Assembly (NCBI GenBank): GCA_002786025.1
Contig: NHNW01000018.1
Coordinates: 496,001 to 560,000 of the forward strand
DNA length: 64,000 nucleotides
Reading direction: 5' to 3'
Source: Zasmidium citrigriseum
Lineage: Eukaryota; Ascomycota; Dothideomycetes; Mycosphaerellales; Mycosphaerellaceae
Positions within the stretch are counted from its first letter, which is position 1, and the number at the start of each line of letters is the position of its first letter. The translations under genes and the position numbers were made by a program. A model generated the notes under the pieces. The model was given only the letters and a program-made list of their open reading frames with translations, had not been told where the DNA came from and made no database searches. Of this stretch, positions 9,616-20,877 are shown one piece after another.

Positions 9616-11322
9616 ATGAGCGCAATCGAGGCGCTGTACATCTTCGACGAGCACAAGTACGTAAGTACTGCCCTGCAGCGAGTCCATCACATGCAATAGC
9701 TCACAAATGCCAGCAACGTGCTCTTCAACCATGTCTACACCGGACGACCACCTCCTCCTGCGACTCTCCTCCCTCTCTATCTGCAGCATGAAACGCCTAG
9801 ACCCAGCGTGATATACATCACTTCGACCAGTCCTCCGACCACCCTCTTCTCCGTCATCCAAGACAACTTACTATTCCTCTCGCCTTCGCCGAGCGATACC
9901 GAGCCTCTACTTGTCCTTGAGTTCCTTCACAGAGTTGCAGATGCATTGGAAGAGTTTCTGGGAAGCCCCTTGATAGCGACAAAGCTCACGGCCAACTATG
10001 ACATTGTGGCACAAGTCGCGGCCGAAATGGCCGATTCTGGCGTGATATGCCAGGGAGAGGCGAATGCTCTGAGGGATGTTGTGGAGACAGGACCTGGAGT
10101 ATTGAACAATCTGTTGGGCAAAGTCGGCCTACCTGGTGCAAGTCCTGGCATGCAGCCAGTGGGAGCTTCCAGCATAGCCAGACAATTGGCACAGCCTCAG
10201 ACAAATCAAGGCTCTGCGATACCCTGGCGGCGGAGCAACGTACGGCATACGAGCAACGAGCTTTATGTGGATATCGTGGAGACACTATCGGTCACTCTTG
10301 CGCCTTCAGGACGGCCGCTCTCTGCATTTGCGAATGGAAGCATCGTGTTCACGTCGAAAGTCAGTGGCGTTCCGGACCTGCTCTTAAGTCTTTCAACTGG
10401 AGGCAAAGGTGCGGGTATGGGTACTCGAGGGGACCAGCTGCGTACAGTCATGGAGCGGGTGGTCTTTCATCCGTGTGTGAGGCTCAATACGTGGAAGAAA
10501 GAAGGCGTCATGTCTTTCGTCCCGCCAGATGGCAGATTCGCTCTCTGTGGATACGAAACAGATCTGCTAGGCCCGGATGTCACCCTCAGCACAGCCAAAC
10601 AAACCTCAGGCAACTTGAGCCTCCCTGCCTCGATTGAGATGACGACTGGTCTAGGAACCTCGGGGACAGAGTTCGAAGTACGCGCCAAACCAGACTCCAG
10701 CGCGCGATCAGCTGCGGCGGCTTCATTACAATCGAATCTTGGCTCAGGACGAGGTGGATTCCGAGGGGCACCCTCTGGCGACTCGAAATCTCCTGCCCTC
10801 GAAGACCTCACTATCCACATCCCAATACCAGCGAGCGTGAGAAATGTGAGTGAGCTGCGGCCCACCAAGGGTGAAGCGCATTGGAACCCAGCAGATGGGA
10901 CCGTGGAGTGGAAAATCCCGCCGAAAGACTTTGGGCCTGGCGGAGCTGTTCTGCGATGTACCGTTCAAGGATCTTTATCTGATGAAGACACTGACATGGG
11001 CATCACGAACGGTTACACGGCAACGACTTACGATTATGATGAGGATGCACCAGGGGCGTATCAATCACAGCAGGAAAAGGCAGCCCCAACACCCTCGCCA
11101 CCGAACGGCGCAGATTCGAGGAAAGCGGAGAAGACGAGGGATTTGATGCCTACGTCTGCTACCATCAGCTTCGGCATGAAGGGCTGGTTGGCAAGCGGGC
11201 TGAAAGTGGAGAGTCTATTGGTAGACACCAAGAAGAGCCGTGGGCTGGGAGCAGAGATCCGGCCGTACAAGGGCGTCAAGTATCTGACGGTCAGTCGGCA
11301 GGGCGTAGAGATCAGATGCTAG
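9616..11322 (+). CDS. APM3: AP-3 adaptor complex subunit mu
   Basis: Exons 9616..9656 and 9714..11322 (57-nt intron, GTACGT...TGCCAG) encode 549 aa. The joined N-terminus reads MSAIEALYIFDEHNNVLFNH, typical of fungal AP-3 mu, whereas the second exon alone would start at a GTG. AP-3 mu recognises sorting signals for direct Golgi-to-vacuole transport. Residues about 1-150 form the longin-like adaptin domain. From about 195 the mu-homology domain begins with IPWRRSNVRHTSNELYVDIV and runs to the end. A loop around 430-470 is Ser/Pro/Gly-rich. It is divergent from TAF8. Confidence 0.93.
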
Positions 11323-12578
11323 CACATGAATATGAAATCCATTGACCTTGGCAAATGATCTGCGCGGGAAAGAAGTGTCGCAATCGCTGTTTTCGTGGTA
11401 TATGTACAGCGCACCTCCGTCTCTCCCTGCTTCGCTCGACTCGGTCGGGGCTTGTATGGTTGGTTGTCTATGCCATTTCGTATCCTTCACTGTTTCTCCT
11501 CGCGCTTCGCTTAACCCGTCTGGCCCAGCGCCTCCGCTCTCTGGTCCTCCAACTTGGCGTAGAAAAGATCCCGCTTGCGGACCGATGGGACGTGGAAGCC
11601 TGTACGTCGCGTTCGTTAGTACGTGATCCATTGGGCTCGTTTGCGTGGTGTCGTGTCTCGGTCGGCGTGCGGAAGGGCTTCGTCGTCGCTCGCTCAGTCG
11701 GGTGTTCTCTCTACGTACCGTACCACCAGAGATATCCAGATGCGGTTCCGAGACCTGTAAATCAAATCCATCAGTACATGTTCCCTCTTTGCCGTCACCA
11801 GAAGCTCATTGTGGTGTTATGGCGGCATACCGAAAGCAACAGAAAGGTCGAGCACGAGGCCCCTGCGGAGCATCTGTTCCGAGTCTGTCAGTCATCGCCT
11901 TCGCGCATTGGGAGTGTTAGGGTGTGCATACGCCGGTGATTGGCTTCACCATTTTGTTTCAATGGCTGTGGGTATGGTTTGGGTGTTTTGGAGGTCGCTG
12001 GAGCTTGCTGAAGGAGATGTCGTCGGATGGAGATGGAGGGCGATGCCAAGCTTTTCGGGAAGTGCCGGGGATTGGGTGATGCTTGCTTCGCGACTTCGCT
12101 TCGCGATGACTTGGTAATCGACTACACTTCAATGTTGGTTGGGCGATGAAGAAGTCGCTTCTTTCATAGCTACTCTGGAAGAAATATGTTGTCTGATCCT
12201 TAGCAGCATGTGACTGTCTCGATTGAATGACCGCCGAAGTCTTCGCCAATCCCTTCCGAGCTGGGACGACCCAGGAATCCAGGAGTCCATCCCCCAAGAC
12301 CTCACCTTGTCAGACCATAGATTGTTGTCTGGACTACTCTTCGTCAAAAGAACTCCTGCAGAGATCGACGAGTAGCACACTCGATTCGAGGGTCAGAGTC
12401 TCAACACCGGTCAGAAAGCCAGCTGGTCACTGCAGCCTGGAAGGCTCCTTCTTTCTTGACACAAATGCTATGTGGCCTCCGCATTATGCCTCAGCTAAGT
12501 ATTTATCTATATACGCATTCATTCATTCAAAGTCTGCACCCCATTCCTCCAACGAAAGTCTTTTCATTACTTGTCCAA
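11323..12578. other. Intergenic region with one hydrophobic ORF
   Basis: No recognised gene is present. A plus-strand ORF at 11355..11939 (194 codons) has a stretch that could form one membrane helix (VWLVVYAISYPSLFLLAL) followed by a basic helix, but later parts look random and no homologue comes to mind. Around 12085-12110 there is a short GC-rich direct/inverted repeat built on CTTCGC and CGAAG. Confidence 0.4.
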
Positions 12579-13409
12579 ATGCAAGGCGTCGTGCTATATC
12601 TAACCCTCTCTCGCGAGCTGCCACGGCGAGTCCTGGCCAGCAACAGCAAGGCCGCACTGTTCGGTACACTGGATACATTCGCCAAGCTCCCGGACTGCAA
12701 GTCAATCTACTGGGGCTTTGAGAAGGGCGATCGAAGAAAGCTTGTCATTGTGCTTGGGTGTGAGTGGGGATGGCTGGCCTTGAGGTAGAGACGTGCTGAC
12801 CACTCAGGCTACGAACATGCCACACGACGATCGAAATGGCCTCTCGAAAGACTACGGCCATTTCTCACAGAAGCTCCCAGCGTCTACGCCACAGACTTCC
12901 CGTCTGGGCTGCGAGCCTTCGAGACAAAAGCCGAGATCACGTTGACACTCAAACGTTCGGACGGCCTGCAGGAGTGCGCCACGGAACGTCGAAATCCGTA
13001 TGCGCCATCCCGGCGTACGAAACAAGAATCAGTATTCGCGGTTCTCGAGGATGAATGGGTCGAGATAGGATATGACGATCGATGGGTCGCTATCGACATT
13101 CAACGGACCGGACCAGGACTTGTTTCATCGATTGGCTTCTTACCATACTCAAGAGGAGTGTTGACACCTGGAGAGAATATCAAATATCCGCAACTGCATC
13201 CTCAAACACCAGACTGTGTCTCGTTCTCTCTGATTCCGCAAAAGTACCATGTACCTGCGGCGATATCTTACACCGCGTGCCGGGCTGAGGCGAGGGAACT
13301 GGAGAAGCAGCGCCGGGCTACTGTTTTGCTCGATGAGCTGAAGGTTAGACTGCACGGCCAAACCAGCAATATCGAGCAGCAGGAAGACGACTGGGTGCTG
13401 GTCACTTGA
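12579..13409 (+). CDS. Unknown protein, two exons
   Basis: Exons 12579..12759 and 12808..13409 (48-nt intron, GTGAGT...ACTCAG) encode 260 aa. I do not recognise the family. The N-terminal exon reads as an alternating strand/helix pattern (MQGVVLYLTLSRELP, then SIYWGFEKGDRRKLVIVLG), and the joined sequence continues without a break into CYEHATRRSKWPLERLRPFL, which supports the splice. There is no signal peptide, membrane segment or known motif. The C-terminus is charged and ends EQQEDDWVLVT. An in-frame ATG upstream at 12456 would add 41 unpromising residues; the ATG at 12579 is preferred. The structure is well supported; the function is unknown. Confidence 0.6.
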
Positions 13410-13809
13410 GAGTCTTCTCAGCTTGCAGGGCCATTTCTTGCAATGGCTGTCAAGACCAACTACGATAGACCGCAGCATCGTGCTGTACAACCATGTACTG
13501 TACTCATCGACGAGTTCGAATGGAACAATGCGATGTACGACTCTGTGACATAAGCACACATTTCCAATCTGAACACGACACATACGACGGCTTATGCAGA
13601 ATTGGTGCTTGTTTCTGACTGTCAGAAAACTGTGACAGCTGACGCATTTTTGACATAGCTGTTCCTTTTAGCTCGCTGCTAGGGCTGCAGCTCATGAGGT
13701 ACATGAAGCTATGCATGGACAGCGGCTACTTCTCAATTAGCCCATGATACTTTCTCTCTGCTAACTTCGACCTCATCAATCCACGCAGGTACAAAATCTT
13801 GACGACAAC
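13410..13809. other. Intergenic, promoter of the quinone oxidoreductase
   Basis: This 400-bp stretch holds no gene that I can see. It separates two plus-strand genes. Confidence 0.5.
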
Positions 13810-15044
13810 ATGGCAACTATGAGAGCTGTTGGTAAGTAGCCCTGGAACTCCGATCCACGGAACTCAACGAGAACCATCAAAACAAATAGCGATTACCCTC
13901 GGCAATGTACCTGCTGCTCAAAAAAAAAGGCCATGGTAACATCTACCCAGATATCAAAGGCGGCGCCGGTCCAGCCTCCGCCCTCTTCATCAACGACTCA
14001 ATCCCACGCCCCATTCCTGGACCAACAGAATGCCTGATAAAAGTCAAAGCTTTTGGTCTCAATCGCGCCGACACTCTGCAACGTCAAGGTCTCTATCCCG
14101 GATTACCTGCCCATGTCAGCAAGATCCTTGGATTGGAGTTCTCAGGCACTGTGGAGGAAGTTCGTGGGAAAGGAGGGAAGTATGCGAAGGGCGATGAAGT
14201 CTTTGGACTGACGTATGGTGGTGCGTATGCGGAGTTTGTGGCTGTGAGTGAGAAGATGCTTGTGAGGAAGCCGAAGGAGTTGAGTTGGGAGGAGTGTGCT
14301 GCCGTTCCTGAGGTGAGTGTCTTGCGTCTCATTCTCCATTGTCCGGCCCAGCATCGAAAGATTGACTTGATTCATCCTCAGGTCTGGATGACAGCCCTCC
14401 AAGCCCTCCACCTCGTAGGCCAATGGACCCCCAAGATCAAATCCATCCTCTGGCACGCCGGCGCCTCCTCCGTCAGCATCGCCGGCATCCAACTAAGCCG
14501 CAGTCTGCAACCCACCCCCAAGATCTTCGCCACAGCCCGACAAGACGCCAAATGCGAGCTCATCGTCAACCAAATTGGTGCCACGGCTGCGGTCAACTCA
14601 ACGAAGACCTACGCGAAAGCAGACGGTACCGAAGGCGGCTCCTGGGCCGATGAGATCCGCCGCCTGAACTACGGCGAAGGCGTCGACCTGATCATCGACT
14701 TTGTCGGAGCGACTTACTTCTCTGATAATCTCTCGCTCGTCGGTATGGATGGGAGGGTTGTGATGCTCGGGGCCATGGGTGGTTTGGTCTTGCCTGAGAA
14801 GACGGATATCAGTGGATTCTTGACGAAGAGGGCGATTGTCGTTGGCAGTACGTTGAGAAGTCGAGATCCGGAGTATCAGGCCAAGTTGAGGGATCTATTC
14901 TGCAAAGAGGTCAAGCCGAAGTTGGTGAGTGGGGAGTATAAGATTTTGCTGGAGAAGACGATGAGTTGGAAGGATGTTGGGGAGGCGCATTTGATGTTGG
15001 AGGAGAATCGGACGACGGGGAAGATTGTGTGTTTGGTCGATTAG
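13810..15044 (+). CDS. PIG3/TP53I3-like NADPH quinone oxidoreductase (MDR family)
   Basis: Exons 13810..13831, 13951..14312 and 14382..15044 encode 348 aa. The first coding exon has only 22 nt; joining it gives MATMRAVDIKGGAGPASALF, the expected start of this family. The second intron (69 nt) is in frame and would otherwise be read through after CAAVPE. The family carries out NADPH-dependent quinone reduction and is zinc-independent. Motifs are AFGLNRADTLQRQG, the GroES-like FSGTVEEV and GDEVFGLTYGGAYAEF, and the nucleotide-binding HAGASSVSIAG. A run of nine A at 13920-13928 lies inside intron 1 and does not disrupt the gene. Confidence 0.88.
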
Positions 15045-15286
15045 ATCCGTTGTCTTTCTCGACTGCCTGATGCATTTTGAGACTGTCTGCAAGGCCATCA
15101 GTGGCACTGTAGCGGCTCATTTGGTTGAGAGCGATAGACTCGAAGAAGGTGGCAGAAGTCTAGTAACAGGTTTTTCATTGATCATAGTGTGCGCCTTGGT
15201 CTTTCAAGAGCCAACCGGGTAGCCGCATCCATCTATCCCCATTTCTCGCTCATTGACCGTGGCACTGACAGGGCCGATCACATCTT

Positions 15287-16507
15287 CTAGAATCTCGGCC
15301 TTTCGGAGATGACCATCCAGCAATGCCAAGCGTGTCCATTCTCCTCTTCCCATCCGAAATCGACGAAGCCGAGCCGAGTAGCAGCATAACGCATGCTCTT
15401 GTGGTTGAGGAGATTCGCCAGCTTCGCCGAGTACTGCATGTACATCTCGTGGTCTTGACCCTTCATCTCTTGGACTCGCTTGAGCATGGCTCTGACGACC
15501 CGCTCGAGCCAGGCCTTGAGAGCAGCCTGGCGAGGCTCTTCGGACTGCTGGGAAAGACCTTCCTCGATGGCGTTTTCTCCCTTCCAGAAGCCGATCTTGC
15601 TACTGCCGCGCTGCACATCGAGGTTGTTCTTCTCGGTCTGCTCGAAGAACATCTCGCCAAGATCGTTCAGCTCCTCGCCCTTGTCCAAGTCTTCCATCTC
15701 TTCATGAAAAGCCTCGTTGAGGGCCGTGCTCATGTCGGAAAAGACTTTGAACTCGGCTTCTGCGGCGGCCCTCATGGCCTTCTTTGCCTCTGATGCAGCA
15801 TGGCCGATACGCCTCAGCTGCTTCCGACCGAACATGTAAATGTCGTCTTGATTGGGGAGATTTGTCCACATGTCGATGAAGAGCTTACGGTCCACGAAGC
15901 GGTCGGGGAAGAAACGACGCTCGTAGCACGCAAGCGCAAAGGGTGCGAGCAGTGGAGGCTCGATGTCCGGGGTACCGTCTTCTTTGACCATGTCCAAGCT
16001 CATGACAGCCATTGCGAAGTTGGCGCCTGGGACTTTGTAGAAAGGGTTGAAGTTGTGCTTTTCATCTAAGTCAAGGTACCAGATAGCGCGGACGAGTGCT
16101 GGGTGCATGTTCTTGGTGACCTCGATGACCGGCATTGACATGATTTGCTTGTAGATCTGTAGATGCAGAGGTGGAATGTTAGTATGTGCCTGGGAAGACC
16201 TTGGATTCTGTGGTCGCTTCGTGACTTACGTGTGGCCGATGTTTTTGAAGAGCTTCGAGAGTGTACTCAGGAGGCGTCTTCACAGTCGAGGCCTTGACTA
16301 GACGCATGGCAGATCTGTCGACTTTCGCCTTCTTCTCGCGCTCCGCATGCGACACATATTGACCCTTCGGGACGAATGCGTCGCCCAGCTTCCTCGCAGC
16401 CCGGCGCTCGTTATTCCACTTCCTCTTCTCCTGCTGCTTGTCAGTGAAAGTTGTGTGGAGTGTATGGTCGCACTCACCCTCTTGCGCTTGCGCTCCTCGG
16501 GAGTCAT
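15287..16507 (-). CDS. Unknown basic/coiled protein, three exons
   Basis: Exons 16478..16507, 16230..16433 and 15287..16156 encode 367 aa. The first 80 residues are strongly basic (MTPEERKRKR, RKWNNERRAARK). The rest is mixed, with acidic helices (EEMEDLDKGEELNDLGEMFFE) and long aliphatic helices. No catalytic motif, signal or membrane helix is visible and I recognise no family. Intron 1 ends in a tandem AAG-CAG-CAG acceptor, so proteins differing by one Gln are possible. The basic N-terminus and lack of sorting signals would suit a nuclear, nucleolar or ribosome-associated protein, which is only a guess. The gene model is well supported by frame continuity. Confidence 0.7.
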
Positions 16508-17817
16508 GGTCGATGTGGTGTCGTTCGAATCGAGAAGAAAATACGGAGTTGAAGATTTGGGAAGTTTTAGAAAGTTGGAGGGGCAGAGACGAGCATTTTG
16601 GAGTGACTGCGGGTGCGCTAGCGGGTTGGGCGAGTGCTTCGGCCCTTGGTCATGAGCGGCGTTACGGCTTCGGGGAAGTGAATCAGCGGCAAAATTCCAG
16701 TGGCCATTCTAGTAAATTCATAGAATTGTTGGATCCAAGGAAGAGACGGGGTTGGCTTGGTCAACAGCGATAGTGCTCCATTTCGTCTTAACGGGTGACC
16801 GAAGCGCTTCTCTGAGAGACCCGAACAGTGGTAAGATCTGCTACGTCAATTGAAGACAGTTTTGACCATTCTTGTATTCGTCTTTCGTATCCGAAGTGCG
16901 GGATCGTCACTTATCGTCGTTAGCAAAGGTCGTCTGGCGGCTTGACAGAGGCAAGATCGCTTAGCAATCTTCGAGAGTCCCGGCATAATCTCCTCGCTCC
17001 AGGAATTGTCTTCCGAGACGGCGCGCACATTCATTCCGGGCCTTGCTATCCTATTCCACATTTCCTTTATTTAGTGAGCCACACCGCACTTCCAGACCCC
17101 ACCAGGCTGGTGACGATCTGGGAAGAGCTCGAGTCAATGAGGCAGTCCAGATGCCCAAAAAGCCAATGCAGCACGTCCTTGAACACTTTGAATGGCGGAA
17201 TAGTTAACGAGTGACCGATTGAAAGAGTGGAGAGCCGGAAGTTGATGAAGTGAAGGGAAATGGAGGAGGTGAAGTTGGCTTCAGCTTGGCCCGTGCGCAG
17301 ACTTCACGCAGGTGAGACCCACCCGAACTTGACTTCTTTCTCGTTGGAAATGCAAGCGTCTCTGCCATCGACCACGTCAGTGAACTGCTCTAGACTGTAC
17401 GAGCATGGGGAGAAGAATGGCTGCATAATGATACAACCGTCAGGGCCTTTACATGTCAGCTCTCAGCATCGACTCGCCTTGAGTGTATATCAACAGACTG
17501 TGAGGGACATCGAAGAAAGAAAGCAGCAATGGAGAAGTCGAACAGCGGCAACCCGCAATACATTCCCATCTCCCATGTATATAATAAACCCCACATCCAC
17601 CAACGCCGCGCTTAAAATCACGTTGAGTGACAACTAAACCCGGTCGTTCTTTTCCCTTTTCCCTTCTTCTCCCAATTCTTTTTCATCATTGTGAAAAGCA
17701 AGTAGACGTAAACGCCATCAATGCAATGCCCGCCGTGGTGAAACAGCTGCGTGGTATCATCAAAAACAATCGTTTCCAAGAAGTTATAACATTAGACGCC
17801 GTTCCAAGTAAAGGCGT
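16508..17817. other. Intergenic between two minus-strand genes
   Basis: About 1.3 kb containing the promoter of the unknown gene starting at 16507 and the 3' region of C1-THF synthase. I see no supported gene. AT-rich sequence near 17575-17600 could hold the C1-THF polyadenylation region. Confidence 0.5.
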
Positions 17818-20800
17818 TTAGAAGAGGCCATCGATCTCGCCGGTCTCGCCGTCGATCTCGACGTTGAGATAGCCGGGAGCGGTTGGAAGACCGGGGATGG
17901 TCTGGATGTCGGCGGCCAGGGCGTAGAGGTAGCCTGCACCAGCGGCCATGCGGACGTCTCGGATCGGGATGTCGAAGCCGGATGGTGCGCCCTTCAGGGC
18001 TGGGTCGTGAGATAGCGAGTATTGCGTCTTGGCCACGCAGATGGGGAGGTTGCCGAAGCCCTGCTTGGTGTAGGTGTCGACCTTCTTCTGGGCCGTCTCC
18101 GAGAAAGAGACTGACGCAGCGCCGTACATCTTCTTGGCGATGGCCTCGATGCGCTCCTGCACGGATCCCTCAACATCGTAGAGCAGCTGGAACTTCTCAG
18201 GCTCGGACTTCTCAGCAGCAGCAATGACGCCCTTTGCGAGATCCACAGCACCAGCACCGCCCTCTGCCCAGTGGTTGGCAGTGATTGCGTCTTCGGCACC
18301 AGCCTTGATGGCTTCCTCACGGATGACTTGGTGTTCGGCATCGGTGTCAGTCTCGAACTTGTTGATAGCGACCACGACCTTGACGCCGAATGACTTGGCG
18401 TTCTGGATGTGCTTAGCGAGGTTGACACAGCCCTTGCGGAGGATATCGACGTTCTCAGTGCGGTAGACCTCGTTGAGCTGCTCGCCAGGCTTAATCTCTG
18501 GACCGCCACCGTGCACCTTGAGGGCACGAACAGTAGCGACAATGACGGCGACATCAGGCACAAGACCAGAGTTGCGGCACTTGATATTCATGAAGCGCTC
18601 GCCGCCCATGGTGAAGTCGAAGCCAGCCTCGGTAACAACGAAGCCGACCTTCTCGTTCCTCTCTGCATCCTCCTCAGGCTCAGTACCAGCCAGCTTGAGC
18701 GCAACACGATCGGCAATAATCGAGCTGTTACCGATACTGATGTTGGCAAATGGACCTGCGTGGACGAAGACGGGAGTGCCCTCCAGAGTCTGCATCAAGT
18801 TGGGCTTAACAGCATCCTTCATCAGAACAGCCAATGCACCACCGCAGCCAAGGTCATCAGCAGTGATTGGGTCGCCAGCCTTGGACGAAGCAACGACCAT
18901 ACGGCCAAGACGCTCTCTGAGATCGGCGAGGTCGGTCGCGAGGGCAAGGACAGCCATGCACTCAGATGCCACCGAAATGTCGAAGCCGGTCTGTCTTGGC
19001 TCGACCTTGTTCTCGGTAGGTGCCTGGCCGACGGTGATACCACGGAGATGACGGTCGTTTACATCAAGCACTCGGCGCCAGGTGATAGTCTCAGGGTCAA
19101 AGTCGAGACGAGCAAACTTGGTGATCTCCTCGTCCGTAAGCTCGTTGGGGTCGGTCTTGTTGATGCCGAGCTTCTTCAGACGCTTGAGCAAGACAGCAGG
19201 AAACTCTCGCTTGCCCTTCTTCTCGGGTATGAGGCGTCGGTACAATGGACCGTCCTTCTGTGTGGCTTCGTGGTACATCCTGGTGTCGATGGCTGCAGCC
19301 AGGAGGTTGTTGGCAGCAGTGATAGCATGAATATCACCAGTCAAGTGCAAGTTGAATTCGTCCATGGGAATGACCTGACTGTAGCCACCACCTGCTGCAC
19401 CTCCTTTGATGCCGAAAGTGGGACCCTGAGATGGTTGACGAACGTTTGCAAAAGCAATGCGGTTGAGCTGGCCAGCGAGAGCCTGAGTAAGACCAATGGT
19501 GGTAGTACTCTTGCCCTCACCAAGAGGAGTCGGAGTGATGCCTGCCACGAGGATGTAGCGTCCATTCTTGCGGTGCTCAAGGCGCTTCAACACGTCCAAA
19601 GAGACCTTGGCCTTGTAAGCACCGTATGGCTCGAGCTCGTATGGTGCAATGCCGACTTCGTGGGCGACCTTGTTGATCAGCTTCGGGTGCTGCGAGCGTG
19701 AGACTGCAATGTCGGATGGGACAGGCTTCTGGAGTCTGAGTGGCAGAGGAGTGATGTGTCTGGCCTTCTGGCGGTCGAAGTAGGCGTCTGCGGCTTCCGT
19801 GACGTTGGACAGGAGCATGGCAACTGTCATTGGGCCAACCCCACCAGGAACTGGCGTGATTTGGCTGGCCACCTCAACTGCAGACTCGTAGTCGACATCT
19901 CCCACAAGTCTTTGGCCAGACTTCTTCGTGTCGTCAGGAATTGGGTTGGTACCAACATCAATCACAACAGCACCGGGCTTCAACCAGTCTCCCTTGACGA
20001 AGCCTGGCTTGCCGATGGCTGCAATGAGAATGTCTCCCTGCTTCACGACCTCTTTCAAGTTCTCAGTCTTGGAGTGACACACTGTAACAGTAGCATCGGC
20101 ATTCCTGAGCAAGTAGCTGACTGGAGCACCAACAATGTCCGATCTTCCCAGAACAACGGCGTTCTTTCCCTTGAGATCAACACCGCTCTCTTTCAAGAGC
20201 ACCATGACACCTTTCGGCGTGCATGGCACAAACATGGGCTTGCCTCCCTTCTTGGCGAGCTCACCAATGTTGATGGCACCAAACCCGTCGACGTCCTTCT
20301 CGTCTGCAACGGCCGAGGTGATTTCGTACTCGTTGATGTGCTTGGGCAGAGGGAGCTGGACCAGCATGCCGTGGACGTGAGAGTCATTGTTGAACTTCTC
20401 GATCTTCTCGAGCAGCTCGTACTGGGAGATGGACTCGTCGTACTTCTCGAGCTTGCAGGCAATGTTGGCCTCCTCGCAGGCCTTGAGCTTCATGCGAACA
20501 TAGGTGGAGCTGTCGGTCCGGTCTCCGACCTGGATGATGACCAGACTGGGCTTGTAGCGGGGGTTCTTTGCCTGCTTCTCGGCGACCTCGCGTGCTATCC
20601 TCTCCCGGTAGCTCTTGGCCACGGCGGTGCCGTCAATCTTGGAGGCGGTCATTTTGGGGGATGAGGTGGTGAAAGAGCGGGCGGCCGCAGGCTCATTAAG
20701 TAGTGGATGAGCCCCTCCGGTCCAATGGCGTGCCAGGAATGGGGATGTTTGGAGAGCACGCGGACAGCGAGGAGCGAGAGTTGTCGGACGAACAAAATTC

Positions 20801-20877
20801 GGATGGGCGTGGTTGATAGGCGATATGCCCCGCAGGCGGCCGATCGCTGCAAGATGACACTGCGAGGGACGCCGCAT
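17818..20877 (-). CDS. ADE3/MIS1: Trifunctional C1-tetrahydrofolate synthase, with two likely starts
   Basis: Uninterrupted frame of 1019 aa from the ATG at 20877. It interconverts one-carbon folates through methylene-THF dehydrogenase, methenyl-THF cyclohydrolase and formate-THF ligase activities. The dehydrogenase/cyclohydrolase part contains TYVRMKLKACEEA (Tyr126 and Lys130 form the YxxxK motif), VLGRSDIVGAPV and PGGVGPMTVAML. The ligase part contains the ATP loop TPLGEGKSTTT at about 455-465. Residues 1-75 are Arg-rich with a single acidic residue and contain ARSFTTSS, fitting a mitochondrial presequence. The next ATG (20652, MTASKIDG) would give a 944-aa form, the size of cytosolic yeast Ade3 (946 aa). 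One gene may therefore supply both compartments. An upstream in-frame TTG was not used. Confidence 0.95.
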   Translation of the reverse strand: MRRPSQCHLAAIGRLRGISPINHAHPNFVRPTTLAPRCPRALQTSPFLARHWTGGAHPLLNEPAAARSFTTSSPKMTASKIDGTAVAKSYRERIAREVAEKQAKNPRYKPSLVIIQVGDRTDSSTYVRMKLKACEEANIACKLEKYDESISQYELLEKIEKFNNDSHVHGMLVQLPLPKHINEYEITSAVADEKDVDGFGAINIGELAKKGGKPMFVPCTPKGVMVLLKESGVDLKGKNAVVLGRSDIVGAPVSYLLRNADATVTVCHSKTENLKEVVKQGDILIAAIGKPGFVKGDWLKPGAVVIDVGTNPIPDDTKKSGQRLVGDVDYESAVEVASQITPVPGGVGPMTVAMLLSNVTEAADAYFDRQKARHITPLPLRLQKPVPSDIAVSRSQHPKLINKVAHEVGIAPYELEPYGAYKAKVSLDVLKRLEHRKNGRYILVAGITPTPLGEGKSTTTIGLTQALAGQLNRIAFANVRQPSQGPTFGIKGGAAGGGYSQVIPMDEFNLHLTGDIHAITAANNLLAAAIDTRMYHEATQKDGPLYRRLIPEKKGKREFPAVLLKRLKKLGINKTDPNELTDEEITKFARLDFDPETITWRRVLDVNDRHLRGITVGQAPTENKVEPRQTGFDISVASECMAVLALATDLADLRERLGRMVVASSKAGDPITADDLGCGGALAVLMKDAVKPNLMQTLEGTPVFVHAGPFANISIGNSSIIADRVALKLAGTEPEEDAERNEKVGFVVTEAGFDFTMGGERFMNIKCRNSGLVPDVAVIVATVRALKVHGGGPEIKPGEQLNEVYRTENVDILRKGCVNLAKHIQNAKSFGVKVVVAINKFETDTDAEHQVIREEAIKAGAEDAITANHWAEGGAGAVDLAKGVIAAAEKSEPEKFQLLYDVEGSVQERIEAIAKKMYGAASVSFSETAQKKVDTYTKQGFGNLPICVAKTQYSLSHDPALKGAPSGFDIPIRDVRMAAGAGYLYALAADIQTIPGLPTAPGYLNVEIDGETGEIDGLF

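Noticed and set aside
13890..13950. Apparent frameshift in a run of nine A in the quinone oxidoreductase
   Set aside because: Extending intron 1 to the AG at 13950 gives MATMRAVDIKGGAGP, the expected N-terminus; the A-run is intronic and no frameshift is needed.
18409..19701. 430-codon plus-strand ORF
   Set aside because: It lies entirely antisense to C1-THF synthase; composition mirrors the coding strand and no domain is visible.
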